Shown one piece after another: positions 35,604 to 44,708 of a stretch of 64,000 nt of DNA. The notes beneath the pieces are model-generated. The model had not been told where the DNA came from, ran no database searches, and saw only the letters and a program-made list of their open reading frames with translations. The translations under genes were made by a program, and so were the position numbers. Position 1 is the first letter of the stretch. Each line of letters begins with the position of its first letter. Source of the stretch: Skermanella mucosa (lineage in GTDB: Bacteria > Pseudomonadota > Alphaproteobacteria > Azospirillales > Azospirillaceae); the NCBI RefSeq assembly GCF_016765655.2, contig NZ_CP086107.1, forward strand, positions 496,001 through 560,000, read 5' to 3'.

Positions 35604-37619
35604 ATGAGCACGAACAAGTTGATAGGAAAGCGCATCGCTGACGCGTTGCGCACCACCAACTCTGACGTACTCGCCGGAAGCCAATCTATAACTATGAATG
35701 CATGGGAAAGTTTTGTTTTAGGACGCACTGACCGGGTTCCGGCGGTGCGTAATGTCATCGCGAATTCTTGGATGCGCTGCCTAGGTGATGGTGTCAACCC
35801 ACATGGCTCGACGGCGCCATTGGTACCTTGCAGCGATATCGAGCTGGAAAGACAGCTTAATTGTGATTTGTTGCAGGCCGCCTCCGGCGTGCTGGCAGAA
35901 GCAGTCGATCTGTTGGCAGGCACAGGATCGCTCATGCTGATTACGAATGCCGATGGTGTCGTGCTTGAAGCCGTTGGTGATCTGCGGACGGTTAGCGCTG
36001 GGCAGGAAATTTGCCTAGGTCAAGGCGGGCACTGGAAGGAGAGCAATGCTGGCACCAATGGCATTGGCACAGCGCTCGCAGCAGGGCAACCAGTGTTGAT
36101 AAATGCGGCCGAACACTATTGCGAAGGCATCAAGAAGTGGAGTTGCGCTGGTGCGCCAATCCGCGATCCAATAGACGGAACTATTATCGGCTTGCTCGAT
36201 ATATCAGGACTAAAACAAACTTTTACTGTACAGGTTCTTGCCTTAACTACAATTGCAGCTCATGCCATTGAACGTAATATTGCGCAGCAGACAGAAATTA
36301 AGCATTTTCGCCTATTGGAAGCCTGTCTGGAGGAGTCCGCAAAATATGCAGAGGATGGCCTGATTGCATGTGATGCTAAAGGACGCGTGCTGCACGTCAG
36401 TCGCAAAGCGATACAATTACTTGAACGACAGTTCGGACCGGGCGTAGTGAACCTCAGGCGTGGGAACCGGATCTCCAATTTGCCCGGACTGGCGGAGGTG
36501 AGTGATTGTGCCACCAGTTTATTGCCTGAGCTACGAGCAGATTGGGTCAAGCCCCTGTTCGTAGACGGAAAACGCTGCGGCACACTACTTGTGATCCCAG
36601 GCACATCCGGGAGGCGGATTGCTGGTCGCGTCCGCTCCGTGCCACATGAGAGCGACCCTGGCCGTGCAGACTTCAATTGCATTATCGGGAACAGCCCGAG
36701 CATGCAAACCGTCATAGATCAAGCTCGCCGATTGGCATCTCTGTCTATCCCGGTCCTTATCGAGGGTGAAACGGGGGTCGGCAAAGAACTCTTTGCGCGG
36801 GCGATCCACGGCACCAGCGATGTGGCAGGCGGACCATTCGTTCCGTTCAACTGTGGCGCTGTTTCCAAGGAGATGTTGGCTAGTGAGCTATTCGGCTATG
36901 TCCGTGGAGCCTTCACGGGGGCAAGCACCGAAGGTCGCGTAGGACGTTTCGAGCTTGCTAATGATGGCGTACTGTGCTTGGACGAAATCGGTGAATTGCC
37001 TCTCGATCTGCAACCCTATCTTCTGCGCGTTCTAGAGGAAGGGATCATTTATCGTATTGGCGACAACACTCCCCGGCGGGTTAACGCCCGTCTTTTGGCA
37101 ATGACCAACCGAAACTTGCGCGAGGAAGTTGCAGCAGGGCGCTTCCGGCGGGATCTTTATTACCGGCTTAACGTGGTTAAATTGCACGTCCCTCCGCTCC
37201 GGAAGCGGGACGGAGATGTCGATCAGCTAATAGCCCACTTCAACCAAATAGTGGCCGATCGCTACAGCAGGGACCCTGTCCAGTTCACGGCCGAGACTAT
37301 GGATGCGCTCCGTCTCTATGCTTGGCCGGGCAATGTCCGGGAGGTAAGGAATCTGATGGAGCGACTGATTTTGTTGTCTTCTAAGAAAATCGTCGGTGTG
37401 GAAGATTTGCCGGAGGAACTGCGTGAAACAGTTGCTGAGACCGGATCTGCTAAACCGTTAGAAGGACCGGCAACACTTGAAATGACTGAGCGTAGGGTCA
37501 TAGAGGCGGCCGTTGCAGAAAGCCGGGGTAATATGACGGACGCGGCACGCGCATTGGGCATTTCCCGCAGTACCCTGTACCGGAAAATGAGTCAGTACGA
37601 GATTGATCGCGATAGTTGA
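35604..37619 (+). CDS. Sigma-54-dependent transcriptional activator, AcoR/MimR-like
   Basis: A 671-residue enhancer-binding protein. Residues about 85-230 form a GAF-type sensor (LNCDLLQAASGVLAEAVDLL; ESNAGTNGIGTALA; HYCEGIKKWSCAGAPI), followed by a PAS-like segment near 245-330. The AAA+ domain at 358-585 has Walker A GETGVGKE (388-395), the sigma-54-contacting GAFTGA loop (435-440), Walker B VLCLDE (456-461) and the arginine-finger stretch GRFRRDLYYRL. A Fis-type HTH (MTDAARALGISRSTLYRKM) ends the protein. The start is supported by GAGGGAGAG. The AcoR family responds to small ketones/alcohols, and the mycobacterial MimR regulates an acetone-inducible monooxygenase operon. It lies 16 kb from, and probably activates, the -24/-12 promoter at 53627. 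Its base composition is visibly less GC-rich than the plasmid backbone. Confidence 0.9.
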   Translation: MSTNKLIGKRIADALRTTNSDVLAGSQSITMNAWESFVLGRTDRVPAVRNVIANSWMRCLGDGVNPHGSTAPLVPCSDIELERQLNCDLLQAASGVLAEAVDLLAGTGSLMLITNADGVVLEAVGDLRTVSAGQEICLGQGGHWKESNAGTNGIGTALAAGQPVLINAAEHYCEGIKKWSCAGAPIRDPIDGTIIGLLDISGLKQTFTVQVLALTTIAAHAIERNIAQQTEIKHFRLLEACLEESAKYAEDGLIACDAKGRVLHVSRKAIQLLERQFGPGVVNLRRGNRISNLPGLAEVSDCATSLLPELRADWVKPLFVDGKRCGTLLVIPGTSGRRIAGRVRSVPHESDPGRADFNCIIGNSPSMQTVIDQARRLASLSIPVLIEGETGVGKELFARAIHGTSDVAGGPFVPFNCGAVSKEMLASELFGYVRGAFTGASTEGRVGRFELANDGVLCLDEIGELPLDLQPYLLRVLEEGIIYRIGDNTPRRVNARLLAMTNRNLREEVAAGRFRRDLYYRLNVVKLHVPPLRKRDGDVDQLIAHFNQIVADRYSRDPVQFTAETMDALRLYAWPGNVREVRNLMERLILLSSKKIVGVEDLPEELRETVAETGSAKPLEGPATLEMTERRVIEAAVAESRGNMTDAARALGISRSTLYRKMSQYEIDRDS

Positions 37620-37691
37620 TCCTTGTAGCGTTTCGGTCAGCAGTATGGGATGGCGGGGGTGACCGGGAGGGTACAGCGGGCCGGGTGAAGA

Positions 37692-37723
37692 TTTTTATTG
37701 ATTTCGGCCAGTTACGTTCATCG
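37692..37723. repeat. Scar of an IS21-type terminal repeat
   Basis: ATTGATTTCGGCCAGTT followed by GTTCATCG closely matches the right end of the IS21 element at 63385-63420 (complement), about 28 of 36 positions. No istAB genes are near. It sits between the activator gene and pyc, which converge here. Confidence 0.6.
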
Positions 37724-37754
37724 CATCTATGTGGCGCGATCCACGTAGATCGTT

Positions 37755-40700
37755 TTAAGGCTGCAGTGAAATGACGAGGAGTAAATCTTTGGCGTCGATC
37801 TGGTCGCCGACCTTGACTAGGACTTCGGCGATGGTTCCGTCCTTTTCCGCATGCAGCGCGGTTTCCATCTTCATAGCCTCGATGGAAAGCAGCACATCGC
37901 CCGTCTTGACAACCTGACCTGGGGTAATGAAGACGTGGGAGATGACGCCAGGCATTGGGGCTCCGAGATGGGCGTTATTGCCGGTTTCCGCCTTTCGTAC
38001 GGCCGAACCTATCGCGCCATGGGTACGGTCAGGCACCTTGATGCGGCGTGGCTGCCCGTTCAGTTCGAAGAAGACCGTGACCATGCCCTGAGCGTCCGTG
38101 CCGCTCATTGCCTGGTTGACGATGACCAGCGTCTTCCCCTTCTCGATCTCGGCGAGCAACTCTTCGCCGTCGCCAAGCCCGTAAAAATAGGCATGCGTCG
38201 GCAACACCGAGACGGGACCATAGGTATCGCTCGCCAGGGCGAAATCGGTGAACACCTTCGGGTACATGAGGTAGGAGGCGAGTTCGAAATCGTCGACCGC
38301 CCGCTCTAGCTTGGCTTCGATCGCTTTCCTTTCGGCGTCGAGATCGGCTTCAGCAAGCAGCGAGCCGGGACGGACCTTATAGGGCTTTTCGCCCTTCAGC
38401 GCCTTTTTCTGCAGCGCTTCCGGCCAGCCGTTCGGCGGCTGGCCGAGATCTCCCTTCAGCATCGAAATGACCGAGTCCGGAAAGGCGATATCTTTGGCGG
38501 GGTTTTCGACATCTGCGACCGTCAGATCCTGAGAGACCATCATCAGCGCCATGTCGCCGACCACCTTGGAGGATGGCGTGACCTTGACGATATCACCGAA
38601 CATCTTGTTGGCGTCCGCATAGGTCTGCGCCACCTGATGCCAGCGTGCATCAAGGCCGAGAGAGCGGGCTTGTTCCTTGAGATTGGTGAACTGGCCACCC
38701 GGCATCTCGTGCAGGTAGACTTCCGATGCCGGGCCCTTGAGATCGCTTTCGAAAGCCGCATATTGACCGCGAACCGCTTCCCAATAGAAGGAAATGCGGC
38801 GAATCCATTCCGTATCGAGGCCGGGGGCGCGTTCGGAGGTCGACAGCGCCTCGACAATCGAGCCGAGGCATGGCTGCGAGGTGTTGCCGGAAATGGCGTC
38901 CATTGCCGCATCCACCGCATCCACGCCCGCATCGACGGCGGCAAGCACGGTCGCGGCTGAAATGCCGGAGGTATCATGGGTGTGAAAATGAATCGGCAAG
39001 CTGGTCGCCTCGCGCAATGCCTTGAACAGCACACCCGCCGCAGCGGGTTTCAACAGGCCGGCCATGTCCTTGACGGCGATGATATGGGCGCCGGCCTTTT
39101 CCAGCTCTTCGGCTAGCCCGATATAATACTTGAGGTCGTATTTCGGGCGCGCGCTATTGAGGAGATCGCCGGTATAGCAGATCGCCGCTTCGCACAGCTT
39201 GTTCTCTTGCCTGATCGCATCCATGGAGACGCGCATGTTCTCGACCCAGTTGAGGCAGTCAAAAACGCGGAAGACGTCAATCCCACCACTGGCCGCTTGG
39301 CGGACAAAAAACTTGACGACATTGTCTGGATAATTGGTGTAACCAACACCATTCGCGCCGCGCAGCAGCATCTGCAGCAGGATATTCGGGGCGCCTTCAC
39401 GGATCATCGCCAGACGTTCCCATGGGTCTTCCGTGAGGAAGCGCATGGACACATCGAAGGTGGCGCCGCCCCAGCATTCGAGCGAGAAGAGGTTCGGCAG
39501 TGCGCGTGCATAAACGCCGGCGGCGCGAGCGATGTCATAAGTGCGCATGCGGGTCGCAAGCAGCGATTGGTGTCCGTCGCGCATCGTCGTGTCGGTCACT
39601 AGCAGGCGTTTCTGGCCGCGCATCCATTCGGCAAATTTTTGTGGGCCAAGGCTGTCCAGCAACTGTTTGGTGCCGTCTGGCACCAAACAGTTGCTATAGG
39701 GCAGCACGGGCTTGGTGGCGTGCAGCGAGGGCATCGGTCGCCCTTTGGTCTCAGGGTGACCGTTGACTGTCACGTCGGCCAGATAGGTGAGAAGCTTGGT
39801 GGCGCGGTCGGCCCGCTTCACCTGCGCGAAAAGCTCTGGCGTCGAATCGATGAAGCAGGTCGTGTAGCTGTTGTCGCCGAATTTCGGATGGGTAATGATC
39901 GCTTCGAGGAAGGTGAGGTTGGTCGCGACGCCACGGATGCGGAATTCACGCAGCGCCCGGTCCATGCGTCTGATCGCTTCCTCCGGGCTGCCACCCGATG
40001 CCGTAACCTTCTCCAGCAGCGGATCGTAATAGCGGGTGATGATCGCGCCTGTATAGGCCGTGCCGCCATCGAGGCGGATGCCGAAACCGGCAGCTGAGCG
40101 ATAAGCCGTGATGCGGCCATAGTCGGGAATGAAATTATGCTCCGGGTCTTCCGTAGTGATGCGACATTGCAGCGCGTGTCCATTGAGGTGGATATCTTCC
40201 TGTTTCGGCACGCCCGACTCCGGCATTCCGATGACCGCGCCCTCGAGAATGTGGATCTGCGCCTTGACGATATCGATGCCGGTCACGACCTCAGTGACAG
40301 TATGCTCGACTTGGATGCGTGGATTGACTTCGATGAAGTAGAATTTGCCAGTATCGGCATCCATCAGATATTCGACGGTGCCAGCCCCGACATAGTTCGT
40401 CGCCTCGGCGATCTTCAACGAATAAGTCGCTAGTTCCTGACGTTGCGCTTCCGAGAGATAGGGAGCGGGTGCTCGCTCTACGACCTTCTGGTTGCGGCGC
40501 TGGATGGAGCAATCGCGCTCGAACAGATGCACGACATTGCCATGAGTGTCGCCGAGAATTTGGCTTTCGACGTGGCGCGCGCGCTCGACCAGTTTTTCCA
40601 AATAGACCTCGTCCTTGCCGAAGGCAACCATGGCTTCGCGCTTGGCTTCCATCACCTCCTTTGCAAGATCCTTCGGATCGCGGATGGCACGCATGCCGCG

Positions 40701-41219
40701 GCCCCCGCCGCCCCAGGATGCCTTGAGCATCACAGGATAACCGATCTCTCCGGCCATGTGGGCAACCTCCGCCATGTCGTCCGGCAGAGGTTCTGTCGCA
40801 GGAATCACCGGCACGCCGACCGAAATCGCCAAGTTTCGGGCTGCGACCTTGTTGCCGAGCCGACGCATGGTATCCGGTGTTGGGCCGATGAAAATGAAGC
40901 CTGCATCGCTGCAGGCCTCGACGAATTCGGGGCTTTCCGATAGGAAGCCGTAGCCTGGATGGATCGCATCGGCGCAGGAAAGCCTAGCTACCCGGATCAC
41001 TTCGGAGATGGAGAGATAGCTCTCGATCGGCCCCATATCCTTGGAGAGATGCGGACCCCGGCCGACCTGGTAGCTTTCATCGGCCTTGAACCGATGTAGC
41101 GAAAGCTTGTCCTCTTCCGCCCATATGGCGACGGTCTTGATACCGAGTTCATTGGCGGCCCGAAACACGCGGATGGCGATCTCGGATCGGTTAGCAACGA
41201 GAATTTTTGAAATCGGCAA
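37755..41219 (-). CDS. pyc: Pyruvate carboxylase
   Basis: A 1154-residue single-chain biotin enzyme that carboxylates pyruvate to oxaloacetate. Order of domains: biotin carboxylase (ISKILVANRSEIAIRVFRAA; ATP-grasp loop KASWGGGGRGMR; EVNPRIQVEHTVTE), carboxyltransferase barrel (VTDTTMRDGHQSLLATRMR; IIAVKDMAGLLKP; HFHTHDTSG), and C-terminal biotinyl domain with the lysine in EAMKMET. Length and sequence are typical of rhizobial PycA. The TTG at 41219 is the likely start: AGGAGG lies 6-7 nt upstream, while an ATG at 41243 would place that site inside the coding sequence. It supplies C4 acids during growth on C3 substrates, which suits the neighbouring C3 pathway. Confidence 0.96.
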   Translation of the reverse strand: MPISKILVANRSEIAIRVFRAANELGIKTVAIWAEEDKLSLHRFKADESYQVGRGPHLSKDMGPIESYLSISEVIRVARLSCADAIHPGYGFLSESPEFVEACSDAGFIFIGPTPDTMRRLGNKVAARNLAISVGVPVIPATEPLPDDMAEVAHMAGEIGYPVMLKASWGGGGRGMRAIRDPKDLAKEVMEAKREAMVAFGKDEVYLEKLVERARHVESQILGDTHGNVVHLFERDCSIQRRNQKVVERAPAPYLSEAQRQELATYSLKIAEATNYVGAGTVEYLMDADTGKFYFIEVNPRIQVEHTVTEVVTGIDIVKAQIHILEGAVIGMPESGVPKQEDIHLNGHALQCRITTEDPEHNFIPDYGRITAYRSAAGFGIRLDGGTAYTGAIITRYYDPLLEKVTASGGSPEEAIRRMDRALREFRIRGVATNLTFLEAIITHPKFGDNSYTTCFIDSTPELFAQVKRADRATKLLTYLADVTVNGHPETKGRPMPSLHATKPVLPYSNCLVPDGTKQLLDSLGPQKFAEWMRGQKRLLVTDTTMRDGHQSLLATRMRTYDIARAAGVYARALPNLFSLECWGGATFDVSMRFLTEDPWERLAMIREGAPNILLQMLLRGANGVGYTNYPDNVVKFFVRQAASGGIDVFRVFDCLNWVENMRVSMDAIRQENKLCEAAICYTGDLLNSARPKYDLKYYIGLAEELEKAGAHIIAVKDMAGLLKPAAAGVLFKALREATSLPIHFHTHDTSGISAATVLAAVDAGVDAVDAAMDAISGNTSQPCLGSIVEALSTSERAPGLDTEWIRRISFYWEAVRGQYAAFESDLKGPASEVYLHEMPGGQFTNLKEQARSLGLDARWHQVAQTYADANKMFGDIVKVTPSSKVVGDMALMMVSQDLTVADVENPAKDIAFPDSVISMLKGDLGQPPNGWPEALQKKALKGEKPYKVRPGSLLAEADLDAERKAIEAKLERAVDDFELASYLMYPKVFTDFALASDTYGPVSVLPTHAYFYGLGDGEELLAEIEKGKTLVIVNQAMSGTDAQGMVTVFFELNGQPRRIKVPDRTHGAIGSAVRKAETGNNAHLGAPMPGVISHVFITPGQVVKTGDVLLSIEAMKMETALHAEKDGTIAEVLVKVGDQIDAKDLLLVISLQP

Positions 41220-41472
41220 AGCAGGCCTCCTGTGCCTGTGCATTCGTTTCCAAACTCCCGAGCGGCTTGCAACGGAGCCTTCGGGGTAAATCAGCTGCTG
41301 TTAGTCTCTATCGAAACAATTGCAGCTTCAGGTATTCGGATAGGGGTATAACGGTTGCAAGAAGGTGACGGGTCAAAAGGGCCAAGTGCTGGTCGATGGC
41401 AAGGGTAATCTGCTGAAGACAAAGGTTCCCTAGGCCAACATTCATCTGGGCCCGATGTCGACGTTCAACGAA

Positions 41473-41853
41473 CTACTTCGATTGTTTCTGCAAATAGGCG
41501 ATAATGTCCCGCCGTTGCTTCTCATTCTTGACGCCAGCAAAGGCCATTTTGTTACCGGCAATTTTGCCCTTCGGATCGGCGAGGAAGGTGTCAAGGTTTA
41601 CTTCATCCCAGGTGATTTGGGAATTCTTCACTGCCGCGGAGTACTGGAAGCCTTCCACCGAGCCGGCCTTGCGCCCGACGACGCTATGGAGATTTGGGCC
41701 GATGCGGTTGGGGCTACCTTTCTCAATAGTGTGGCAGGCCTTGCAGGCGTTGAACCCCTTCTCGCCGGCGGCGGCATCGCCTTCCGCCCAGGCGGGGCCT
41801 GTGCCGAGCGCGATGAGGTTCGCCACGCCGGCTGCTAGGATATATCGCTTCAT
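41473..41853 (-). CDS. Periplasmic class I cytochrome c (c550/c2 type)
   Basis: A 126-residue protein. The signal peptide (residues 1-23, ANLIALGTGPAWA) directs it to the periplasm. One haem site CKACH (about residue 37), RIGPNLHSVVGR, and a methionine ligand in NKMAFAGV mark a small soluble c-type cytochrome that shuttles electrons to a terminal oxidase. GGAG lies 8 nt before the ATG. It is 254 bp upstream of pyc and on the same strand. A role as acceptor for the periplasmic GMC dehydrogenase or other dehydrogenases nearby is plausible but not shown. Confidence 0.92.
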   Translation of the reverse strand: MKRYILAAGVANLIALGTGPAWAEGDAAAGEKGFNACKACHTIEKGSPNRIGPNLHSVVGRKAGSVEGFQYSAAVKNSQITWDEVNLDTFLADPKGKIAGNKMAFAGVKNEKQRRDIIAYLQKQSK

Positions 41854-42094
41854 AAGTGGACTCCTCTGATGATCTTTTTTACGGCCTCCAGAAAGCACTG
41901 GAATATTCCGAGATTTCATGCGACGCGCGAAAAGCGTGCCAAAAGTCAACAATGGCTGAGCTACCTGAAAAATCCAAATGTCCGGTTTGCCATCGCGCTT
42001 ATTCTCGACTTTACTGCTCAATCCATAATTCCCGAAGGAACAAGTACCGCATCTATCGGACAAGACATGCCCGCCTAAGCTGCTTTGCTTGCCG

Positions 42095-43462
42095 CTAAAG
42101 ATCAATTTTCAAATTTTCTAAAGCTAACTTCCTATTCCGTGGCCAACTTGCAACGGATTCGGCAAATCCGGTATGGTTCTCCAACGCTTGCGGCAGTGGA
42201 CCGCCGGTCGCCCAGTCCAGCAGTTCGACCGTATGGACGATCGGGATCGACGTGCCCGATCCGATCTGGGTTATGCAGCCGATATTGCCCGCCGCGATCA
42301 CCTGCGGCTTGGTGCTCTCGATGTTGCGGACCTTGCGCTCGCGCAGCTCCCCCGCGATCTCCGGCTGGACCAGGTTGTAGATACCGGCGGAGCCGCAGCA
42401 CAGGTGCCCTTCAGGCACCTCGCGGATCTGGAACCCCGCCTTGCCCAGCAGCGAGCGCGGCGGCGTCTTGATCTTCTGGCCGTGCTGCATCGAACAGGCG
42501 GAGTGGTAGGCAACCACCTGCCCCGTCTCGACCACCGGCTCGCCAAGGCCAAGCTCCGCCATGAACTCGGTCACGTCCTTTGCCAGCGCCGAGATCCGCG
42601 CCGCCTTGTCCGCCATCTCCTTGTCCTCGCGGAACATGAAGCCGTAGTCCTTGACGGTCGTTCCGCAGCCGGACGTATTGATGACGACCGCGTCCAGCCC
42701 GCCCTTCTCGATCTCCCTGGTCCACGCCAGGATATTGGCGCGGGCATAGCCGTGGGCGTTGTCGGTCAGGCCCATGTGATGGGTCAGCGCGCCGCAGCAC
42801 CCGGCGCCCTTGGCGACCACCACCTCGACCCCGTGCCGGGTCAGCAGCCGCACCGTCGATTCGTTGATCGCCGTGTTCAGCACCTGCTGGGCGCAGCCGT
42901 TCAGGATCGCGACCCGCTTCCGCCGCGTCCCCTCCGCCGGGATCACCTGCGGCTTGTCCACGGGGCTGGGACCGGGGATCTTCTTCGGGGCCAGCGCCAG
43001 CATGCCCTTGAGCTTGGCCGGCATCACGCCGGCAACAGGCCGCCCGGCCTTGGCCGCCATCAGGGCCATCCGGAACAGGCCCGGACGCGGCAGCACCGTC
43101 GCCAGCATCTTGCGCATCAGGCGCTCGGAGGCAGGGCGGCGGTAGGTCTTCTCGATATGAGCGCGGCCATGGTCGACCAGATGCATATAGTGCACGCCGG
43201 ACGGACACGTGGTCATGCACGACAGGCAAGTCAGGCAGCGATCGATATGCTTGACCACCTGATCGGTCGCCGGCTTGTCGTTCTCCAGCATGTCCTTGAT
43301 CAGGTAGATCCGGCCCCGCGGGCTGTCCAATTCGTCGCCCAGCAGGGCATAGGTCGGACAGGTCGCGGTACAGAAGCCGCAGTGGACGCAGGCGCGCAGG
43401 ATCTTTTCGGATTCCCGCGTATCGGCGTCGGCAAGCTGGGCCAGGGAGAAGTTGGTCTGCAT
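42095..43462 (-). CDS. glcF: Glycolate/D-lactate oxidase iron-sulfur subunit GlcF
   Basis: A 455-residue protein with two N-terminal ferredoxin-type [4Fe-4S] motifs (CVHCGFCTATCP and CLTCLSCMTTCP). Two CCG domains follow (GCAQQVLN; GAGCCGALTHHMG; STSACSMQHG-like HSACSMQHGQ; HLCCGSAGIY). Residue patterns are those of GlcF, which passes electrons from the flavin subunits to the quinone pool or another carrier. Last gene of glcDEF, 14 bp after glcE. Confidence 0.95.
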   Translation of the reverse strand: MQTNFSLAQLADADTRESEKILRACVHCGFCTATCPTYALLGDELDSPRGRIYLIKDMLENDKPATDQVVKHIDRCLTCLSCMTTCPSGVHYMHLVDHGRAHIEKTYRRPASERLMRKMLATVLPRPGLFRMALMAAKAGRPVAGVMPAKLKGMLALAPKKIPGPSPVDKPQVIPAEGTRRKRVAILNGCAQQVLNTAINESTVRLLTRHGVEVVVAKGAGCCGALTHHMGLTDNAHGYARANILAWTREIEKGGLDAVVINTSGCGTTVKDYGFMFREDKEMADKAARISALAKDVTEFMAELGLGEPVVETGQVVAYHSACSMQHGQKIKTPPRSLLGKAGFQIREVPEGHLCCGSAGIYNLVQPEIAGELRERKVRNIESTKPQVIAAGNIGCITQIGSGTSIPIVHTVELLDWATGGPLPQALENHTGFAESVASWPRNRKLALENLKIDL

Positions 43463-43476
43463 GGCGGTTCTCCGCG

Positions 43477-44700
43477 TCAGACCCCGGCGTACATACGGCC
43501 GGGATTGAAGATGCGCTTAGGGTCCTGGGATTCCTTGACGCGTGCCGACAAGGCCGCCAGCGTCGCTGCCTGGGGATGAAAGACGTCCGCCGAGGCCCGC
43601 ACCATATCGGGCGCCCGGATCAGCGTCGCGTGGCCGCCGCCGAGACCTATGGCCTCACGGATCACTTCCTGCCCCGCGCGCTCGACCGTGGGATCGACCG
43701 CCAGCCAGATCAGCCCGCCGCCCCAGTCGAAATACGCCTCCGCCGGAATCCTTGAGGCGATGTCGGCCGCCACCCGCGCGCCATCCGCCGGCGGCACCGA
43801 CAAGCGCCATACCAGCTTTTCCGGGTTGGCGACGAACGGCTTCACGTCCCTGACCGCCGCCCAGAACGCCAGCGACGGCTTCCGCTCCAGGAACTCGACG
43901 CTGCCGAAGTCCCGGAACAGGTCGCGGAACTTGCCGGCCCGGTACTCGATCGACGGCCCGAAGCCTTCCAGCCGGATCGCCGTCGCCGCGACGCCGCTGC
44001 CAAGCTCCTCGACCCCGACGCCGCCCGCCAGGGCTGCTGGGATATGGGCGGCAGCCGCCACCTCGTAAGGACTCTGAAGCGCCAGCGCCATGACCCGGAT
44101 CGCCGTCGCGTCGTCCAGCCCCCGGATCAGGACCGTCCTGGTGTCCTCCGGCGCCGGCAGCACCTTGAGCGTGACTTCCGTCAGCAGCGCCAGCGTGCCG
44201 TAGGACCCGGCGAGCAGCTTCGGCAGGTCGTAGCCCGTGACGTTCTTCACCACGCGGCCACCCGCCTTGAAGGCCTCGCCGCGACCGCTGACCGCCTGAC
44301 AGCCCAGGAAGTGGTCGCGCGCCGCCCCGGCCTTGACCCGCCGGGGGCCGGCCAGATTGCACGACACCACGCCGCCGATCGTCTGCTTGCCGGCCTCTCC
44401 GCCCAGCAGCGGCCCGAAATCGGGCGGCTCGAAGGCGAATTGCTGGCGGTTCTCATCCAGCAGCGCCTCCAGCTCGGCCAAAGGCGTTGCGGCCTGCGCC
44501 GACAGCACCAGTTCCGCCGGTTCATAGAACTTCAGGCCCGACAGGTCCGATACGTCCAGCGTGTGGGTCGCCTGGAACGGCCGGCCCAGCGCCCGCTTGG
44601 TGCCGTGGCCCACCAGTTCCAGCGGGGTTTCCTCGGAAATGGCCCAGCGGACGGCTTCCAGCGCCTGCGCCGCGTCCGCCGGCTTCAAATGAGTCGTCAT
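43477..44700 (-). CDS. glcE: Glycolate/D-lactate oxidase FAD-binding subunit GlcE
   Basis: A 407-residue FAD-binding protein of the vanillyl-alcohol-oxidase fold: PLELVGHGTKRALGRP, FEPPDFGPLLGGEAGKQTIGGVVSCNLAGPRR and GGRVVKNVTGYDLPKLLAGSYGTLALLTEV. It is shorter than GlcD because it lacks the full C-terminal substrate domain, as usual for GlcE. The start at 44700 lies 9 bp after glcD and fits operon translation. An upstream extension to 44838 overlaps glcD and is not used. Confidence 0.95.
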   Translation of the reverse strand: MTTHLKPADAAQALEAVRWAISEETPLELVGHGTKRALGRPFQATHTLDVSDLSGLKFYEPAELVLSAQAATPLAELEALLDENRQQFAFEPPDFGPLLGGEAGKQTIGGVVSCNLAGPRRVKAGAARDHFLGCQAVSGRGEAFKAGGRVVKNVTGYDLPKLLAGSYGTLALLTEVTLKVLPAPEDTRTVLIRGLDDATAIRVMALALQSPYEVAAAAHIPAALAGGVGVEELGSGVAATAIRLEGFGPSIEYRAGKFRDLFRDFGSVEFLERKPSLAFWAAVRDVKPFVANPEKLVWRLSVPPADGARVAADIASRIPAEAYFDWGGGLIWLAVDPTVERAGQEVIREAIGLGGGHATLIRAPDMVRASADVFHPQAATLAALSARVKESQDPKRIFNPGRMYAGV

Positions 44701-44708
44701 GCCAGCCC

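Noticed and set aside
42173-43579. Plus-strand frame of 468 residues
   Set aside because: Antisense of glcF; His/Arg-rich shadow.
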